The notes: generated by a model not told the origin, from the sequence alone. 64,000 bases of DNA from Micromonospora sp. NBC_00421 (GCF_036017915.1 NZ_CP107929.1:744001-808000); one strand, 5' to 3'. Counted from the first letter of the stretch, positions 30,539 to 39,022 are shown. Translations and numbers: made by a program.

Positions 30539-30544
30539 AGGCTA
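30539..30544 (-). promoter_or_regulatory. -10 element for leaderless cadD-like gene
   Basis: TAGCCT on the minus strand, seven bases before the GTG at 30531. Nearby, GACAC/GTGTC (30619-30623 with 30632-30636) forms a short inverted repeat in the divergent region shared with the HTH gene at 30734. Confidence 0.4.
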
Positions 30545-30733
30545 CGGGCCGCTCACCGGGCCCGCGACGGCGCGGTTCCCGCCGACGACCGGCCGGGCCG
30601 TCACTCTATCGGGTTGGCGACACTGCATAGCGTGTCGGTTGGCGAAGAGTTGATATCTGGCGCATGATCGTTCGAGGCGGTCTAATAGGTGGGACCGTAT
30701 CGAACCGCACAGTCTGGGACGTGAGGAATCAGC

Positions 30734-30961
30734 ATGGCAGCCACTGGCACAGCCACCAGCACTGAGAAGGGTCGCCGGATCGTCGGAGCCGAGCGTCAGA
30801 CGCTCGCCAAGGACCTGGTAAAGCGGTACACCGGCGGGGAGAGCATCCGTGCGCTCGCCGCTTCGACCGGGCGATCCTACGGGTTCATCCACCGGGTGCT
30901 CACCGAGTCCGGTGTGCAGCTGCGGCAGCGCGGCGGCGCCCGGCGTCGTAAGAAGGCGTGA
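30734..30961 (+). CDS. Small helix-turn-helix protein conserved in actinobacteria
   Basis: 75 residues, basic. The core RQTLAKDLVKRYTGGESIRA then ALAASTGRSYGFIHRVLTES is a helix-turn-helix of the resolvase/Xre-like type (about residues 22-62). The tail VQLRQRGGARRRKKA is strongly basic. Close homologues are widespread in Streptomyces and Micromonospora as uncharacterised DNA-binding proteins. ATG at 30734 has GTGAGGAATCAGC upstream, a proper ribosome site. The region before it (30541-30733) is AT-richer and contains likely promoter words TTGATA and TCTAAT. Confidence 0.85.
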   Translation: MAATGTATSTEKGRRIVGAERQTLAKDLVKRYTGGESIRALAASTGRSYGFIHRVLTESGVQLRQRGGARRRKKA

Positions 30962-31004
30962 CCCGCCCACCAGCGTCGTCCGTCAGCGCGCCCCGGGTGG
31001 TCCG

Positions 31005-31772
31005 GTGACCGCCGAGACAGCCGGGGTGCGACTGCACTGCGACGGGCCGGTCGCGACGGTCACGTTGTGCCGGCCCGACGTGCTCAATGCCCAGACCCCG
31101 GCGATGTGGCGCGCGATGAGCGACTTCTCCCGGGACCTGCCCGGCGACGTGCGCGTCGTGGTGGTACGTGGCGAGGGGCGGTCCTTCTCCGCCGGCCTCG
31201 ACCTGTCGGTGGCCGGTGCCCAGGGGCCGGGTTCCTTCGCTGAGCTGTCCACCCTGCCCGAGCAGGAGTGCGCCGACCGGATCGCCGGTTACCAGCAGGG
31301 TTTCACCTGGCTGCACCGTCCGGACGTGATCTCGGTGGCGGCCGTGCAGGGCCATGCCATCGGCGCGGGTTTCCAGCTCGCGCTCGCCTGCGACCTGCGG
31401 GTGCTCGCCGAGGACGCCCGCTTCTCGATGGCCGAGGTGACCCTCGGCCTGGTCCCCGACCTGGCCGGCACGAAGCGGCTGGTCGAGTTGGTCGGCTATG
31501 CGCGTGCCCTGGAGCTCTGCGCCACCGGCCGGCGGATGGACGCCGCCGAGGCCGAGCGGATCGGGTTGGCCAACCTGGTGGTGCCGAAGACCGAACTGGA
31601 CGGGGCGGTACGGGATCTCACCGCCGGTCTGCTCGCCGGTGACCGGGACGCGGTGGTGGAGATCAAGGCGCTGCTCGCCGCTGCCGCCGACCGCTCCCAC
31701 CCCGAGCAGCAGCGGGCCGAGCGCGAGGCGCAGACCCGCCGGCTGCGCGACCTCGCGGGCCGGGGCGAATAG
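31005..31772 (+). CDS. Enoyl-CoA hydratase/isomerase family protein
   Basis: 255-residue crotonase-fold enzyme. Oxyanion-hole segments are GRSFSAGLDLSVAG and GHAIGAGFQLALACDLRV. The catalytic-site stretch FSMAEVTLGLVPDLAGTKRL has Glu at the hydratase position, with Asp where the second Glu of true hydratases often lies, so the reaction could be hydration, isomerisation or another crotonase chemistry. The GTG at 31005 after GGGTGG is preferred; the frame extends upstream into the HTH gene. It lies 43 bp after that gene, possibly the same transcript. Confidence 0.88.
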   Translation: MTAETAGVRLHCDGPVATVTLCRPDVLNAQTPAMWRAMSDFSRDLPGDVRVVVVRGEGRSFSAGLDLSVAGAQGPGSFAELSTLPEQECADRIAGYQQGFTWLHRPDVISVAAVQGHAIGAGFQLALACDLRVLAEDARFSMAEVTLGLVPDLAGTKRLVELVGYARALELCATGRRMDAAEAERIGLANLVVPKTELDGAVRDLTAGLLAGDRDAVVEIKALLAAAADRSHPEQQRAEREAQTRRLRDLAGRGE

Positions 31773-31872
31773 TAAGGACTGCTCGGGAAGAGTCGGGTTA
31801 CCGCCGAGGTTGTCGTAGTCGTCGGGAGAATCGACCCGACGGTGTGTGCTGCCCACGACGCGGAGGTGACCG

Positions 31873-33867
31873 ATGTCCAACCCGATGGCGGGCGGCAACA
31901 TGGCCGGCTGGAGCATGCTCCGGTCGATACGCCACGGCGACGAGGTCTCCGCCCACCGGCTCAACCGCGGCACCGCCAGGCGGATCATGACGTTCGCTGA
32001 CCCCTACCGGCGGGACATCGTCGTCTTCCTGGTGACCGTGGTGATCGCGGCGGTGATCGGGGTGGCCACCCCGGTGCTCGCCGGCCACGTGATCAACGCG
32101 ATCAGCGGGGGTGGCCCGGAGGCCGGTGCCACAGTCGTCCGGTTCGCCCTGATCATCGGCGCGTTGGCGGTCGCCGACGCGCTCTTCTCCCTCGCCCAGC
32201 GGTGGTACTCGGCCCGCATCGGCGAAGGGATCATCCTCGACCTGCGTACCCGGGTCTACGACCACGTGCAGCGGATGCCGTTGCAGTTCTTCACCCGCAC
32301 CCAGACCGGCGCCCTGGTCAGCCGGCTCAACAACGACGTGATGGGCGCCCAGCGGGCGTTCACCTCCACCCTGTCGGGGGTGGTCAGCAACGTCATCCAA
32401 CTGGTGCTCACCGCCGGCGTGATGTTCACCCTCTCCTGGCAGATCACCACGCTCTCGCTGGTCCTGCTGCCGATCTTCGTGATCCCGGCGCGACGGGTCG
32501 GCAAGCGGCTGGCCGAGATCACCCGGGAGTCGTACAACCTCGACGCCAAGATGAACGCCACGATGACCGAGCGGTTCGGGGTGTCCGGGGCGCTGCTGGT
32601 CAAGCTGTTCGGTGCGCCCGAGGTGGAGGCGGGCCGGTTCGCCGCGCGGGCCGAGCGGGTCCGTGACATCGGCATCCAGTCGGCGATGTACTCGCGGACC
32701 TTCTTCGTGGCGATGCTGCTGGTCGCCTCGCTGGCCCAGGCACTCACCTACGGGCTCGGCGGCTGGCTGGCGGTCACCGGCGCGGTCAGCGCCGGCACCG
32801 TGGTCACCCTCGCCCTACTGCTCACCCGCCTCTACGGTCCGCTGACCGCGCTGTCCAACGTCCGGGTCGACGTGATGAGCGCGCTGGTCTCCTTCGACCG
32901 GGTCTTCGAGGTGCTCGACCTGCGTCCCGGCATCGAGGAGAAGCCCGACGCGGTGCCGGTGCCCCTGGGTGCCGGGCGGGTCGAGTTCCACGACGTCCGG
33001 TTCCGCTACCCGGCCGCCGCCGACGTCTCGCTGGCCTCGCTGGAAGAGGTCGCCACCCTCGACCGGACGGCCAACGAGCCGGTGCTCAAGGGCGTCTCGT
33101 TCAGCGTCGAACCGGGGCAGATGGTGGCCCTGGTCGGGCCGTCCGGTGCCGGCAAGTCCACCCTGTCCATGCTGATCTCCCGGATCTACGACGTCACCGA
33201 CGGCGAGGTACGGGTCGGCGGGGTCGACGTCCGGGACGCCACCCTCGCCTCACTGCGCGACGAGATCGGCGTGGTCACCCAGGACTCCCACCTGTTTCAC
33301 GAGACGATCGCCGAGAACCTGCGGTACGCCAAGCCGGACGCCACCGACGACGAGATCTGGGCGGCGTTGGCCGGCGCCCAGGTGGCCGACCTGGTGCGGG
33401 CCCTGCCCGACGGGCTGGAGACGACGGTCGGCGAGCGCGGCTACCGCTTCTCCGGTGGCGAGAAGCAGCGCATCGCCATCGCCCGGCTGCTGCTCAAGGC
33501 CCCGTCGATCGTGATCCTCGACGAGGCCACCGCCCACCTCGACTCGGAGAGTGAGGCGGCGGTGCAGCGGGCCCTGGCCGTGGCGCTGACCGGTCGTACC
33601 GCCCTGGTGATCGCGCACCGCCTCTCCACCGTCCGCGACGCCGACCAGATCCTCGTCCTCGACGACGGCCGGATCGTCGAACGGGGCCGGCACGAGGAGC
33701 TGGTCGCGGTCGGTGGGCTCTATGCCGAGCTGTACCGCACCCAGTTCGCGGTCGCCGACTCGCCGGCCCCGCACGCCGAGGCGGATCAGCCCGAGCCGAT
33801 CATCACCACCGTGCCGATGGGCACCTACGTCGCGCAGGAGGCGTTGCCCCCGGCCGTGGCCAACTAG
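31873..33867 (+). CDS. ABC exporter, fused permease and ATPase
   Basis: 664 residues. The N-terminal exporter-type membrane domain has six helices between about residues 45 and 330. The ATPase follows: GPSGAGKST (Walker A), FSGGEKQRIAIARLLL (signature), IVILDEATAHLD (Walker B) and the switch His in VIAHRLSTV. A 15-residue insertion (LASLEEVATLDRTANEP) interrupts the start of the ATPase. The N-terminus is Met/Gly-rich and cytoplasmic. Acts as a homo- or heterodimer; no second half-transporter is nearby, so a homodimer is likely. Substrate unknown (lipid or drug). Confidence 0.93.
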   Translation: MSNPMAGGNMAGWSMLRSIRHGDEVSAHRLNRGTARRIMTFADPYRRDIVVFLVTVVIAAVIGVATPVLAGHVINAISGGGPEAGATVVRFALIIGALAVADALFSLAQRWYSARIGEGIILDLRTRVYDHVQRMPLQFFTRTQTGALVSRLNNDVMGAQRAFTSTLSGVVSNVIQLVLTAGVMFTLSWQITTLSLVLLPIFVIPARRVGKRLAEITRESYNLDAKMNATMTERFGVSGALLVKLFGAPEVEAGRFAARAERVRDIGIQSAMYSRTFFVAMLLVASLAQALTYGLGGWLAVTGAVSAGTVVTLALLLTRLYGPLTALSNVRVDVMSALVSFDRVFEVLDLRPGIEEKPDAVPVPLGAGRVEFHDVRFRYPAAADVSLASLEEVATLDRTANEPVLKGVSFSVEPGQMVALVGPSGAGKSTLSMLISRIYDVTDGEVRVGGVDVRDATLASLRDEIGVVTQDSHLFHETIAENLRYAKPDATDDEIWAALAGAQVADLVRALPDGLETTVGERGYRFSGGEKQRIAIARLLLKAPSIVILDEATAHLDSESEAAVQRALAVALTGRTALVIAHRLSTVRDADQILVLDDGRIVERGRHEELVAVGGLYAELYRTQFAVADSPAPHAEADQPEPIITTVPMGTYVAQEALPPAVAN

Positions 33868-33977
33868 TGGGCTGTCCATGGACGGTTCACCGCGCCGGCG
33901 CGGTAGGGCCGGCACGCGGGAGTGGATCAGAAGTACACCGTTCCGGTCTTCGTGTGGGTGGTGTACTGGTTGCCCGG

Positions 33978-34363
33978 CTAGAAGGTCGATCCGGAGACGG
34001 TGATCTGCACGTTGGTGAATCCGTAGCTGGAGACGAGATCGCCGCTGGAGATTCCGCAGTTCTGGTAGTAGACGGTGTGGCTGGCGGTGGTGGTTACCCC
34101 TGGATGGTCACCTGGGAACTCGGGTAGGTGCTCTGGCCGCAGAGCGTCACCGAGTAGCTCGCCTGGGTGCTCCCCGCCGTCCCCGTCACGGTTCCGGTGG
34201 CGGTGCCGAGGGACTGGGTGTTGTTGTATCCACCTTCGACCGAGACGGTGAACGGGGCCGTGGCCGCCTGGGCGCTGGTGACAGGGAGCGTTGCCACTGC
34301 GGCCACGCCGACGGTGCCGGCGGCCAGCAGGCGGACGAAGCGGGAAGAACGGACCTGGGGCAT
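33978..34363 (-). pseudogene. Secreted small protein disrupted by a one-base frameshift
   Basis: The ATG at 34363 (GGAGT upstream) opens a frame with a clear signal peptide (RFVRLLAAGTVGVAAVATLP, cut after AQA). A Thr/Ser/Val-rich mature part follows (SVEGGYNNTQSLGTATG, SVTLCGQSTYP), then a stop at 34094-34096 directly after a run of four G (34097-34100). Adding one G lets the reading continue as VTTTASHTVYYQNCG through NVQITVSGSTF to a TAG at 33978-33980, about 128 residues with two cysteines. After that TAG the same frame again looks protein-like for 17 codons (PGNQYTTHTKTGTVYF) to a TGA at 33927. So either the gene is decaying or the assembly has a homopolymer error. Confidence 0.7.
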
Positions 34364-34474
34364 GCCTACTCCAACGGGGGTGGGGAGGGTTTCACGACAC
34401 GGGGCACGTGACATTCCCATCTCCTCCGGGCGAGGTCGTTCCGGGACGGACGCCCGCCGAGGCTCCCCCGTCGG

Positions 34475-35167
34475 TCAGCTGACGGATGGGGGTGGCTGGC
34501 CGGCGACGGCCGCGCGCAGCTCGCCGAAGGCGGCCCCCAGCGTCTGCGGGGTGAAGTGGGCGTTCAGGCCGCTCGGGTTGGGCAGCACCCAGAGCCGGGC
34601 ACCGGCCAACGGCTCCGGCTGCGGACCGAAACGGGCCTTCGGCCGGGAGAAACCGATCCGGTACGCGGTCACCCCGACCACGGCCACCCAGGTCGGCCGG
34701 TGGAGGGCCACCTTGTCGGTAAGCGTCCGCGCGCCCGCCACCAGCTCCGCCGGGGTCAGCTCGTCGGCCCGCGCGCTGGCCCGAGCCACCATGTTCGTGA
34801 TGCCCAGCCCGTAACCGGGCAACGTGTCCTGTTCGCTCGGGTGCAGCTGCCGCGGGGTGAAGCCGCCCCGGTGCAGGGCCGGCCAGAAGCGGTTGCCGGG
34901 CCGGGCGAAGTGCCATCCGGTGGCCGCCGACCAGAGGCCCGGGTTGATCCCGACGAAGAGCACCACGAGCCCGGGGCCGAGCACGTCCGGGATGGTGCCG
35001 TCCGCCGCCGCGGCCAACTCCGCCCGATCCGGCCGCCGGACGACCGTTTCGCCGCAACGCCGGGCCGGGCCGGGGGTGGGACCGACGGGCTCGCGGGGTC
35101 GGTCGGGGGTGGGGCCGGCCGGGTCGGTGGGGCCGGCCGGGTCGGGGGAGCTGTGGGGCGGGTTCAC
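34475..35167 (-). CDS. mug: G/U mismatch-specific DNA glycosylase (Mug family)
   Basis: 230-residue uracil-DNA glycosylase superfamily member. The catalytic Asn is N75 in LFVGINPGLWSA. The second active-site segment is WVLPNPSGLNAHFT, in place of the His motif of other glycosylases, as in Mug/TDG. The first 45 residues are Pro-rich with AGPT repeats. Mug removes uracil or thymine mispaired with G and etheno-cytosine, a relevant job in GC-rich DNA. The GTG start lies within the stop codon of the SDR gene (GTGA at 35167-35164), so it is co-translated with it. Confidence 0.9.
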   Translation of the reverse strand: MNPPHSSPDPAGPTDPAGPTPDRPREPVGPTPGPARRCGETVVRRPDRAELAAAADGTIPDVLGPGLVVLFVGINPGLWSAATGWHFARPGNRFWPALHRGGFTPRQLHPSEQDTLPGYGLGITNMVARASARADELTPAELVAGARTLTDKVALHRPTWVAVVGVTAYRIGFSRPKARFGPQPEPLAGARLWVLPNPSGLNAHFTPQTLGAAFGELRAAVAGQPPPSVS

Positions 35168-35916
35168 AGGCCGCGCAGGGCGCCGCCGTCGACCGGGACG
35201 GTGACCCCGGTGACGTAGCTGGCGGCGGGGGAGAGCAGGAAGGCGGCGACCCGCCCGAACTCGGCCGGATCACCGATGCGGCGCAGCGGGATGCCGGCCG
35301 CCGCCCGGGACCGGGCCGCCTCGTCGTCGCCGAGCAGTTGCCGGTTGCGGTCGGTCAGGAAGCGGCCGGGCAGCAGGCCCAGCACCCGTACGCCGTGTGG
35401 GCCGTACTCGTCGGCCAGGTCCTTGGCCACCCCGGCCAGGCCGGGGCGCAGACCGTTGGAGATGCCGAGGCCGGTGATCGGCGTACGGGCCGAGGTGGAG
35501 AGCACCATGCCGATCGCGCCGCCGTCGGTGAGCGCGGCGGCCACCGTCCGGGCCGTCCGCACCGTACCCAGGAAGACCGTCTCGAAGGACTCCCGCCACT
35601 GCGCGTCGCTTACCTGCGCGGCGGTTCCCGGTGGCGGCCCACCGACCGAGACGAGCGCCCCGTCGAGCCGGCCGAAGTGCTCGCGGGCCGCAGCCACCAG
35701 CCGCTCGGGGGCGTCCGGGTCGGCCAGGTCGGCGACGAGGCCGATCGCGTGCCCGGGGCCACCCAGCCGGTCGACCGCCTCGGCGACCCGTTCCGGCGTC
35801 CGGGCCGACAGGACCACCCGTGCCCCGTCGTCGACCAGGCAGCGCGCCGTCGCGAAGCCGAGACCCCGGGAAGCGCCGGTCAACACGTACACCCGGCCGG
35901 TCAGTTCGAGATCCAT
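35164..35916 (-). CDS. SDR-family oxidoreductase lacking the YxxxK motif
   Basis: 250-residue short-chain dehydrogenase/reductase. The cofactor motif is TGASRGLGFA (residues 13-22), D-L is in ADLADPD, and the C-terminus VTGVTVPVDGGALRGL is typical. The catalytic Ser region STSART is present. The normal Y-x3-K is replaced by ISNGLRPGLAG (S153 and R157 at those places), as in a small group of SDRs with uncertain activity. It may use another mechanism or act as a binding protein. It follows the partner gene by 33 bp and overlaps mug. Confidence 0.88.
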   Translation of the reverse strand: MDLELTGRVYVLTGASRGLGFATARCLVDDGARVVLSARTPERVAEAVDRLGGPGHAIGLVADLADPDAPERLVAAAREHFGRLDGALVSVGGPPPGTAAQVSDAQWRESFETVFLGTVRTARTVAAALTDGGAIGMVLSTSARTPITGLGISNGLRPGLAGVAKDLADEYGPHGVRVLGLLPGRFLTDRNRQLLGDDEAARSRAAAGIPLRRIGDPAEFGRVAAFLLSPAASYVTGVTVPVDGGALRGL

Positions 35917-35949
35917 GCCCGCGATCCTGCCGTACCCGGGCCGGTGGGG

Positions 35950-36534
35950 TCAGCGGCGGGCCGGGCGCAGTAGGCGTACCCGACCGGCGAACTGGAGGGC
36001 GACGGCCCCGCCGGTGCGGGCGATGGCCGGCAGCCGGCGGTGGCGTGGCGGGTGTCGCCCGTCGTAGCGGTGGGCGGCCTCCCGCCCGACCAGCTCCTCC
36101 GCGCCGAGCGGGGGAAGTGCCGTGCGGTCCCGCAGCTCGCGGGCGAGGTCCCAGCCGTCGCGCAGCGAACCGGCGCTGGGGCGGTCGGCCGCCCAGTCGC
36201 GGAAGGTGGTCCACCAGGCGTCACCGAGGCCGGCGGCGAGCAGCGGCCAGTGCCGGGCCACCTCCCCGGCCCGCTTGCGCAGCAGGGCTGCCCGGGTCGC
36301 GTCGACCCGGTCGGTGGCGAAGCCGGCCGGCACCGGTGCCCCCGCGACCAGTGCCGCGACCAACGCGGCCTGCCGGGCGGCCAGCCCCGTCGGCGCGCCG
36401 GCACCGCCCACGGGGGCCGACCCCGCCGGTGGGACGGGGCCGGCGGGCGGGGCGGGCCCGGCCGGCGGGGTCGACCTGGCGGGTGGAGCCGGTTCGGTCG
36501 GCGGGGTGGGATCGGCCGGGTGGGGCGCGGTCAT
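35950..36534 (-). CDS. Partner protein of the MNIO enzyme (DUF2063-like / SCO6045-type)
   Basis: 194 residues. A Pro-rich disordered N-terminus (about residues 5-48, PPAG repeats) leads to a helical domain: GLAARQAALVAALVAG, DATRAALLRKRAGEVARHWP and DAWWTTFRDWAADRPSAGSL. The C-terminus is basic. In position and general character it corresponds to the small DUF2063-type proteins that accompany DUF692/MNIO enzymes and are thought to recognise the substrate. Homology is by pattern and context, not a firm domain match. ATG at 36534 overlaps the MNIO stop (ATGA). Confidence 0.7.
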   Translation of the reverse strand: MTAPHPADPTPPTEPAPPARSTPPAGPAPPAGPVPPAGSAPVGGAGAPTGLAARQAALVAALVAGAPVPAGFATDRVDATRAALLRKRAGEVARHWPLLAAGLGDAWWTTFRDWAADRPSAGSLRDGWDLARELRDRTALPPLGAEELVGREAAHRYDGRHPPRHRRLPAIARTGGAVALQFAGRVRLLRPARR

Positions 36535-37349
36535 GTGACGGCCGGGTGGCCGGCGGCGACGGCGAGGGCGTCCAGTTCGGCGCGTAGCTCGGTGGCGGGC
36601 GGGTAGTGGCCGTCGCGCTCCAGCAGCAGCGCGGGCGGACTGCGACGGGCGCAGAGTGCCCCGACCAGCTCCAGCACCTCGGCGGGCACCGGATCGGTGT
36701 GCGTGTCGTGGTAGAGCCCGCCGCGTTCCGCCCCGCCGGCCACGTGCACGTAGGAGATCCGTTCCACAGGCAGCCGGTCCAGCAGGAGCTGCGGGTCCTC
36801 GCCCCGGTTGCGGGCGTTGGCGTAGACGTTGGCCACGTCGAGCAGCAGCCCCGCCCCGGTGGCGTCGAGGATCTCGGTGAGGAAGTCCGCCTCGTCCAGC
36901 TCGTCGTCGGGCCAGTCGAACAGGGCGGCGATCGGCTCCAACGCCAGCGGCACCGGCAGCTCGGCCTGGGCCCGCCGGACGTTCGCCACCACCGCCGCCA
37001 CCGCCTCCCGGGTACGCGGCAGCGGCAGCAGGTGCCCGGCCTCCAGGCCGCCGGCCCGGACGAAGGCGACGTGCTCGCTGACCAGCGGCGCGTCGACCAG
37101 CTCGGCCACCCGGGCCAGGTGCGTCACCCGGGCCGGGTCGACCGGTTCCGCGCCGCCGAGGGAGAGCCGCACCCCGTGCGGTACGACGGTGACGCCGCGC
37201 TCCCGCAGCGCGGCCAACCCGGGCGGGAGCGGACCGTCCGGGGCGAGCGACTCCGCCACCACCTCGACGAAGCGCAGCCCCGGCAGCTCGGCGACGAAAC
37301 CGGCGATCTCCGGCCGCCAGCCGATGCCCACCCCGCTCGGCCCGGTCAT
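36531..37349 (-). CDS. MNIO (DUF692) family iron-dependent oxidative enzyme
   Basis: 272-residue TIM-barrel protein of DUF692, now termed multinuclear non-heme iron oxidative enzymes, which modify cysteine or other residues in peptides (MbnB, TglH, bufferin enzymes). Candidate metal ligands are H58 (VVPHGV), E92-H93 (VSEHVAF), E138 (LALEP), D171 (LLLDVANVY), H202 (YVHVAGG), D215 and H217 (HDTHTD), and E244 (LLERDGH). The usual Asn after the Glu and Asp motifs is changed here (EP; VAN). ATG at 37349 lies in the stop of the Cys-tail gene (ATGA); another ATG at 37358 is in frame. The three genes are tightly coupled. Confidence 0.88.
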   Translation of the reverse strand: MTGPSGVGIGWRPEIAGFVAELPGLRFVEVVAESLAPDGPLPPGLAALRERGVTVVPHGVRLSLGGAEPVDPARVTHLARVAELVDAPLVSEHVAFVRAGGLEAGHLLPLPRTREAVAAVVANVRRAQAELPVPLALEPIAALFDWPDDELDEADFLTEILDATGAGLLLDVANVYANARNRGEDPQLLLDRLPVERISYVHVAGGAERGGLYHDTHTDPVPAEVLELVGALCARRSPPALLLERDGHYPPATELRAELDALAVAAGHPAVT

Positions 37350-38287
37350 CCGCCGCATCCCCCACCGCCACCGCAGGAGCTGCCACCGCCACAGGAGGAC
37401 GAGCCGCCGCTACAGGACGAGCTGCTCCCGCACGAGGAGCTCGCGGGGGTGGAGGAACCCGAGTAGTAGCCGCCGCCGCTGCTGGCGTTCAGCGCCTGCC
37501 GCTGGATCTCCGCCTGCTCGGCGAAGCCCGGGTCGAGCGCGTAGAGGGAGACGGTGCCGAACAGTGCGACGCCCATCGCCGCGCCGGCCGGTCCGTAGGT
37601 CGCGTAGGCAGGTGAGGAATCGGGGGCGAGGTGGTTGTTGCTGCGCCGCAGGCCGCGCAGCGCCACGTTCGCCGCCCTGGTCCGGCGGGGCGTACGGGCC
37701 AGCAGGGCGAACGCCACCCCGAGCCCGGCCAGGGCCATCAGCAGCCAGCCGACGGGTCGTCCGTTGACCACGCCGGCGACCAGCCGGACCACGCCCAGGG
37801 CCAGGAGCACCAGCAGCAGGTTCCGCCCTCGCCGCAGCGCCCGGACCCCGTCGGCGTCGATCAGCAGGCCGCGCTGCTCCAGCCCCTGGCGCAGCTGCTC
37901 CAGGGCGCGGGCCACCCCGGAGTCGCGCTGCAGCTTCCGGGCGGCGACCGGCTGGCGGGCGGCGTGCCGGATCGCATGGTCGAGCGGGGTGACGCCGGTG
38001 GGCGTCGGCCCGGCGGCGATCAGCCGGCGGTCCGGTCGGACGCCGATCGCGCCGGCTCCGCGCAGGCCGCCCAGCGCCGCCCAGACGGCGAGCTGGTCGC
38101 CGCCGTTGAGGTAGGCCACCTGCTGCGGCCCGAGCTGGTCGACGCCGGCGGAGGCGGGACCGGCGGTGGTCCGGCGGCGGTGCAGCAGCGTGCCGACCAC
38201 GGCGACGCCGGCTACCAGCAGGTAGAGCTTGAGGAAGAGCGAGCCGGGGATGCCCCAGGTGTCGCCCGGTGCGGCGAGGATGTTCAT
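37346..38287 (-). CDS. TIGR04222-type membrane protein with Cys/Gly/Ser tail
   Basis: 313 residues. Membrane helices lie at about residues 17-36, 155-174, 178-197 and 236-252. Between the first two is a cytoplasmic region of about 110 residues. The end, from residue 268, is almost only Gly, Ser and Cys; all five cysteines of the protein are there (C286, C292, C299, C305, C311), spaced by 5-6 residues, and it ends CGG. This matches the TIGR04222 family, defined by a conserved N-terminal region and a low-complexity tail, next to DUF692 genes. The tail is the likely target of the MNIO enzyme. ATG at 38287 with AGGAG six bases upstream. Confidence 0.88.
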   Translation of the reverse strand: MNILAAPGDTWGIPGSLFLKLYLLVAGVAVVGTLLHRRRTTAGPASAGVDQLGPQQVAYLNGGDQLAVWAALGGLRGAGAIGVRPDRRLIAAGPTPTGVTPLDHAIRHAARQPVAARKLQRDSGVARALEQLRQGLEQRGLLIDADGVRALRRGRNLLLVLLALGVVRLVAGVVNGRPVGWLLMALAGLGVAFALLARTPRRTRAANVALRGLRRSNNHLAPDSSPAYATYGPAGAAMGVALFGTVSLYALDPGFAEQAEIQRQALNASSGGGYYSGSSTPASSSCGSSSSCSGGSSSCGGGSSCGGGGGCGG

Positions 38288-38416
38288 CGGCTGCTCCTGT
38301 CGCGCGAGGGGATCGCGGCCTCATTGTGGAGCAGCCCCGCCACGCCGGCACCGGGGCGGTGGGCGAGTTACCGAGCCGAGACCTGTCCTGCCGCGCGGCC
38401 GTCCGCAGGGGAGGGG

Positions 38417-38989
38417 TCAGCGTCGCCGGACGGCCTCCTCGACCAGGTCCAGCACCGGCCCGAGGTCACCGGCGGGCCGCCCCATCGCCAGGTGCAGCAC
38501 CAGCCCGTCGTACGCCAGCTCCAGGAACTGGGCCAGCACGGCGATGTCGATGTCCTCGCGGAGCACCCCCGCCTCGCGTTGCCGGACGAGCCGGTCCCGG
38601 GTCGCCTCGGCGATGGCGGCGGAGCGTTCCGCCCAGCGGCGGGCGAAGGCCGGGTCGGTGCGCAGCCGGCGGGACACCTCCAGCTGACTGCCCAACCAGC
38701 CGGTGGTGTCCGGGGAGACCGCACGGGCCAGCAGGTCCCGCATCACCTGGACCAGGCCGTTGCGGGCCACCGTGGAGACCATCACGGCGGCGTCGTCCTC
38801 GGCCACGGCGAGGAAGAGGGAGTCCTTGTCGCGGAAGTGGTGGAAGATGGCGCCCCGGGACAGCCCGGTCGCCTCCTCCAGCCGGCGTACGGTGGCTCCC
38901 TCGTAGCCGTGCCGGGCGAAACAGGCCCGAGCCGCGCCGAGGATCTCCTGGCGGCGCGCGTCGAGCTGATCCTGACTTACTCTGGGCAC
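38417..38989 (-). CDS. acnR: AcnR-type TetR repressor of aconitase
   Basis: 190-residue TetR regulator. The DNA-binding domain runs ARRQEILGAARACFARHGYE, then GATVRRLEEATGLSRGAIFHH and FRDKDSLFLAVAEDDAA. This is the AcnR pattern known from Corynebacterium and from the gene beside acn in mycobacteria, where it represses aconitase. Here acn is about 9 kb away from it, but the same 27-bp box is found upstream of both genes. GTG at 38989 (MPRVSQDQLDARRQ). It lies 129 bp before the TIGR04222 gene on the same strand. Confidence 0.85.
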   Translation of the reverse strand: MPRVSQDQLDARRQEILGAARACFARHGYEGATVRRLEEATGLSRGAIFHHFRDKDSLFLAVAEDDAAVMVSTVARNGLVQVMRDLLARAVSPDTTGWLGSQLEVSRRLRTDPAFARRWAERSAAIAEATRDRLVRQREAGVLREDIDIAVLAQFLELAYDGLVLHLAMGRPAGDLGPVLDLVEEAVRRR

Positions 38990-39022
38990 GGGTTGATCGT
39001 CGCAGGTGACCCTCCGCAAGGC

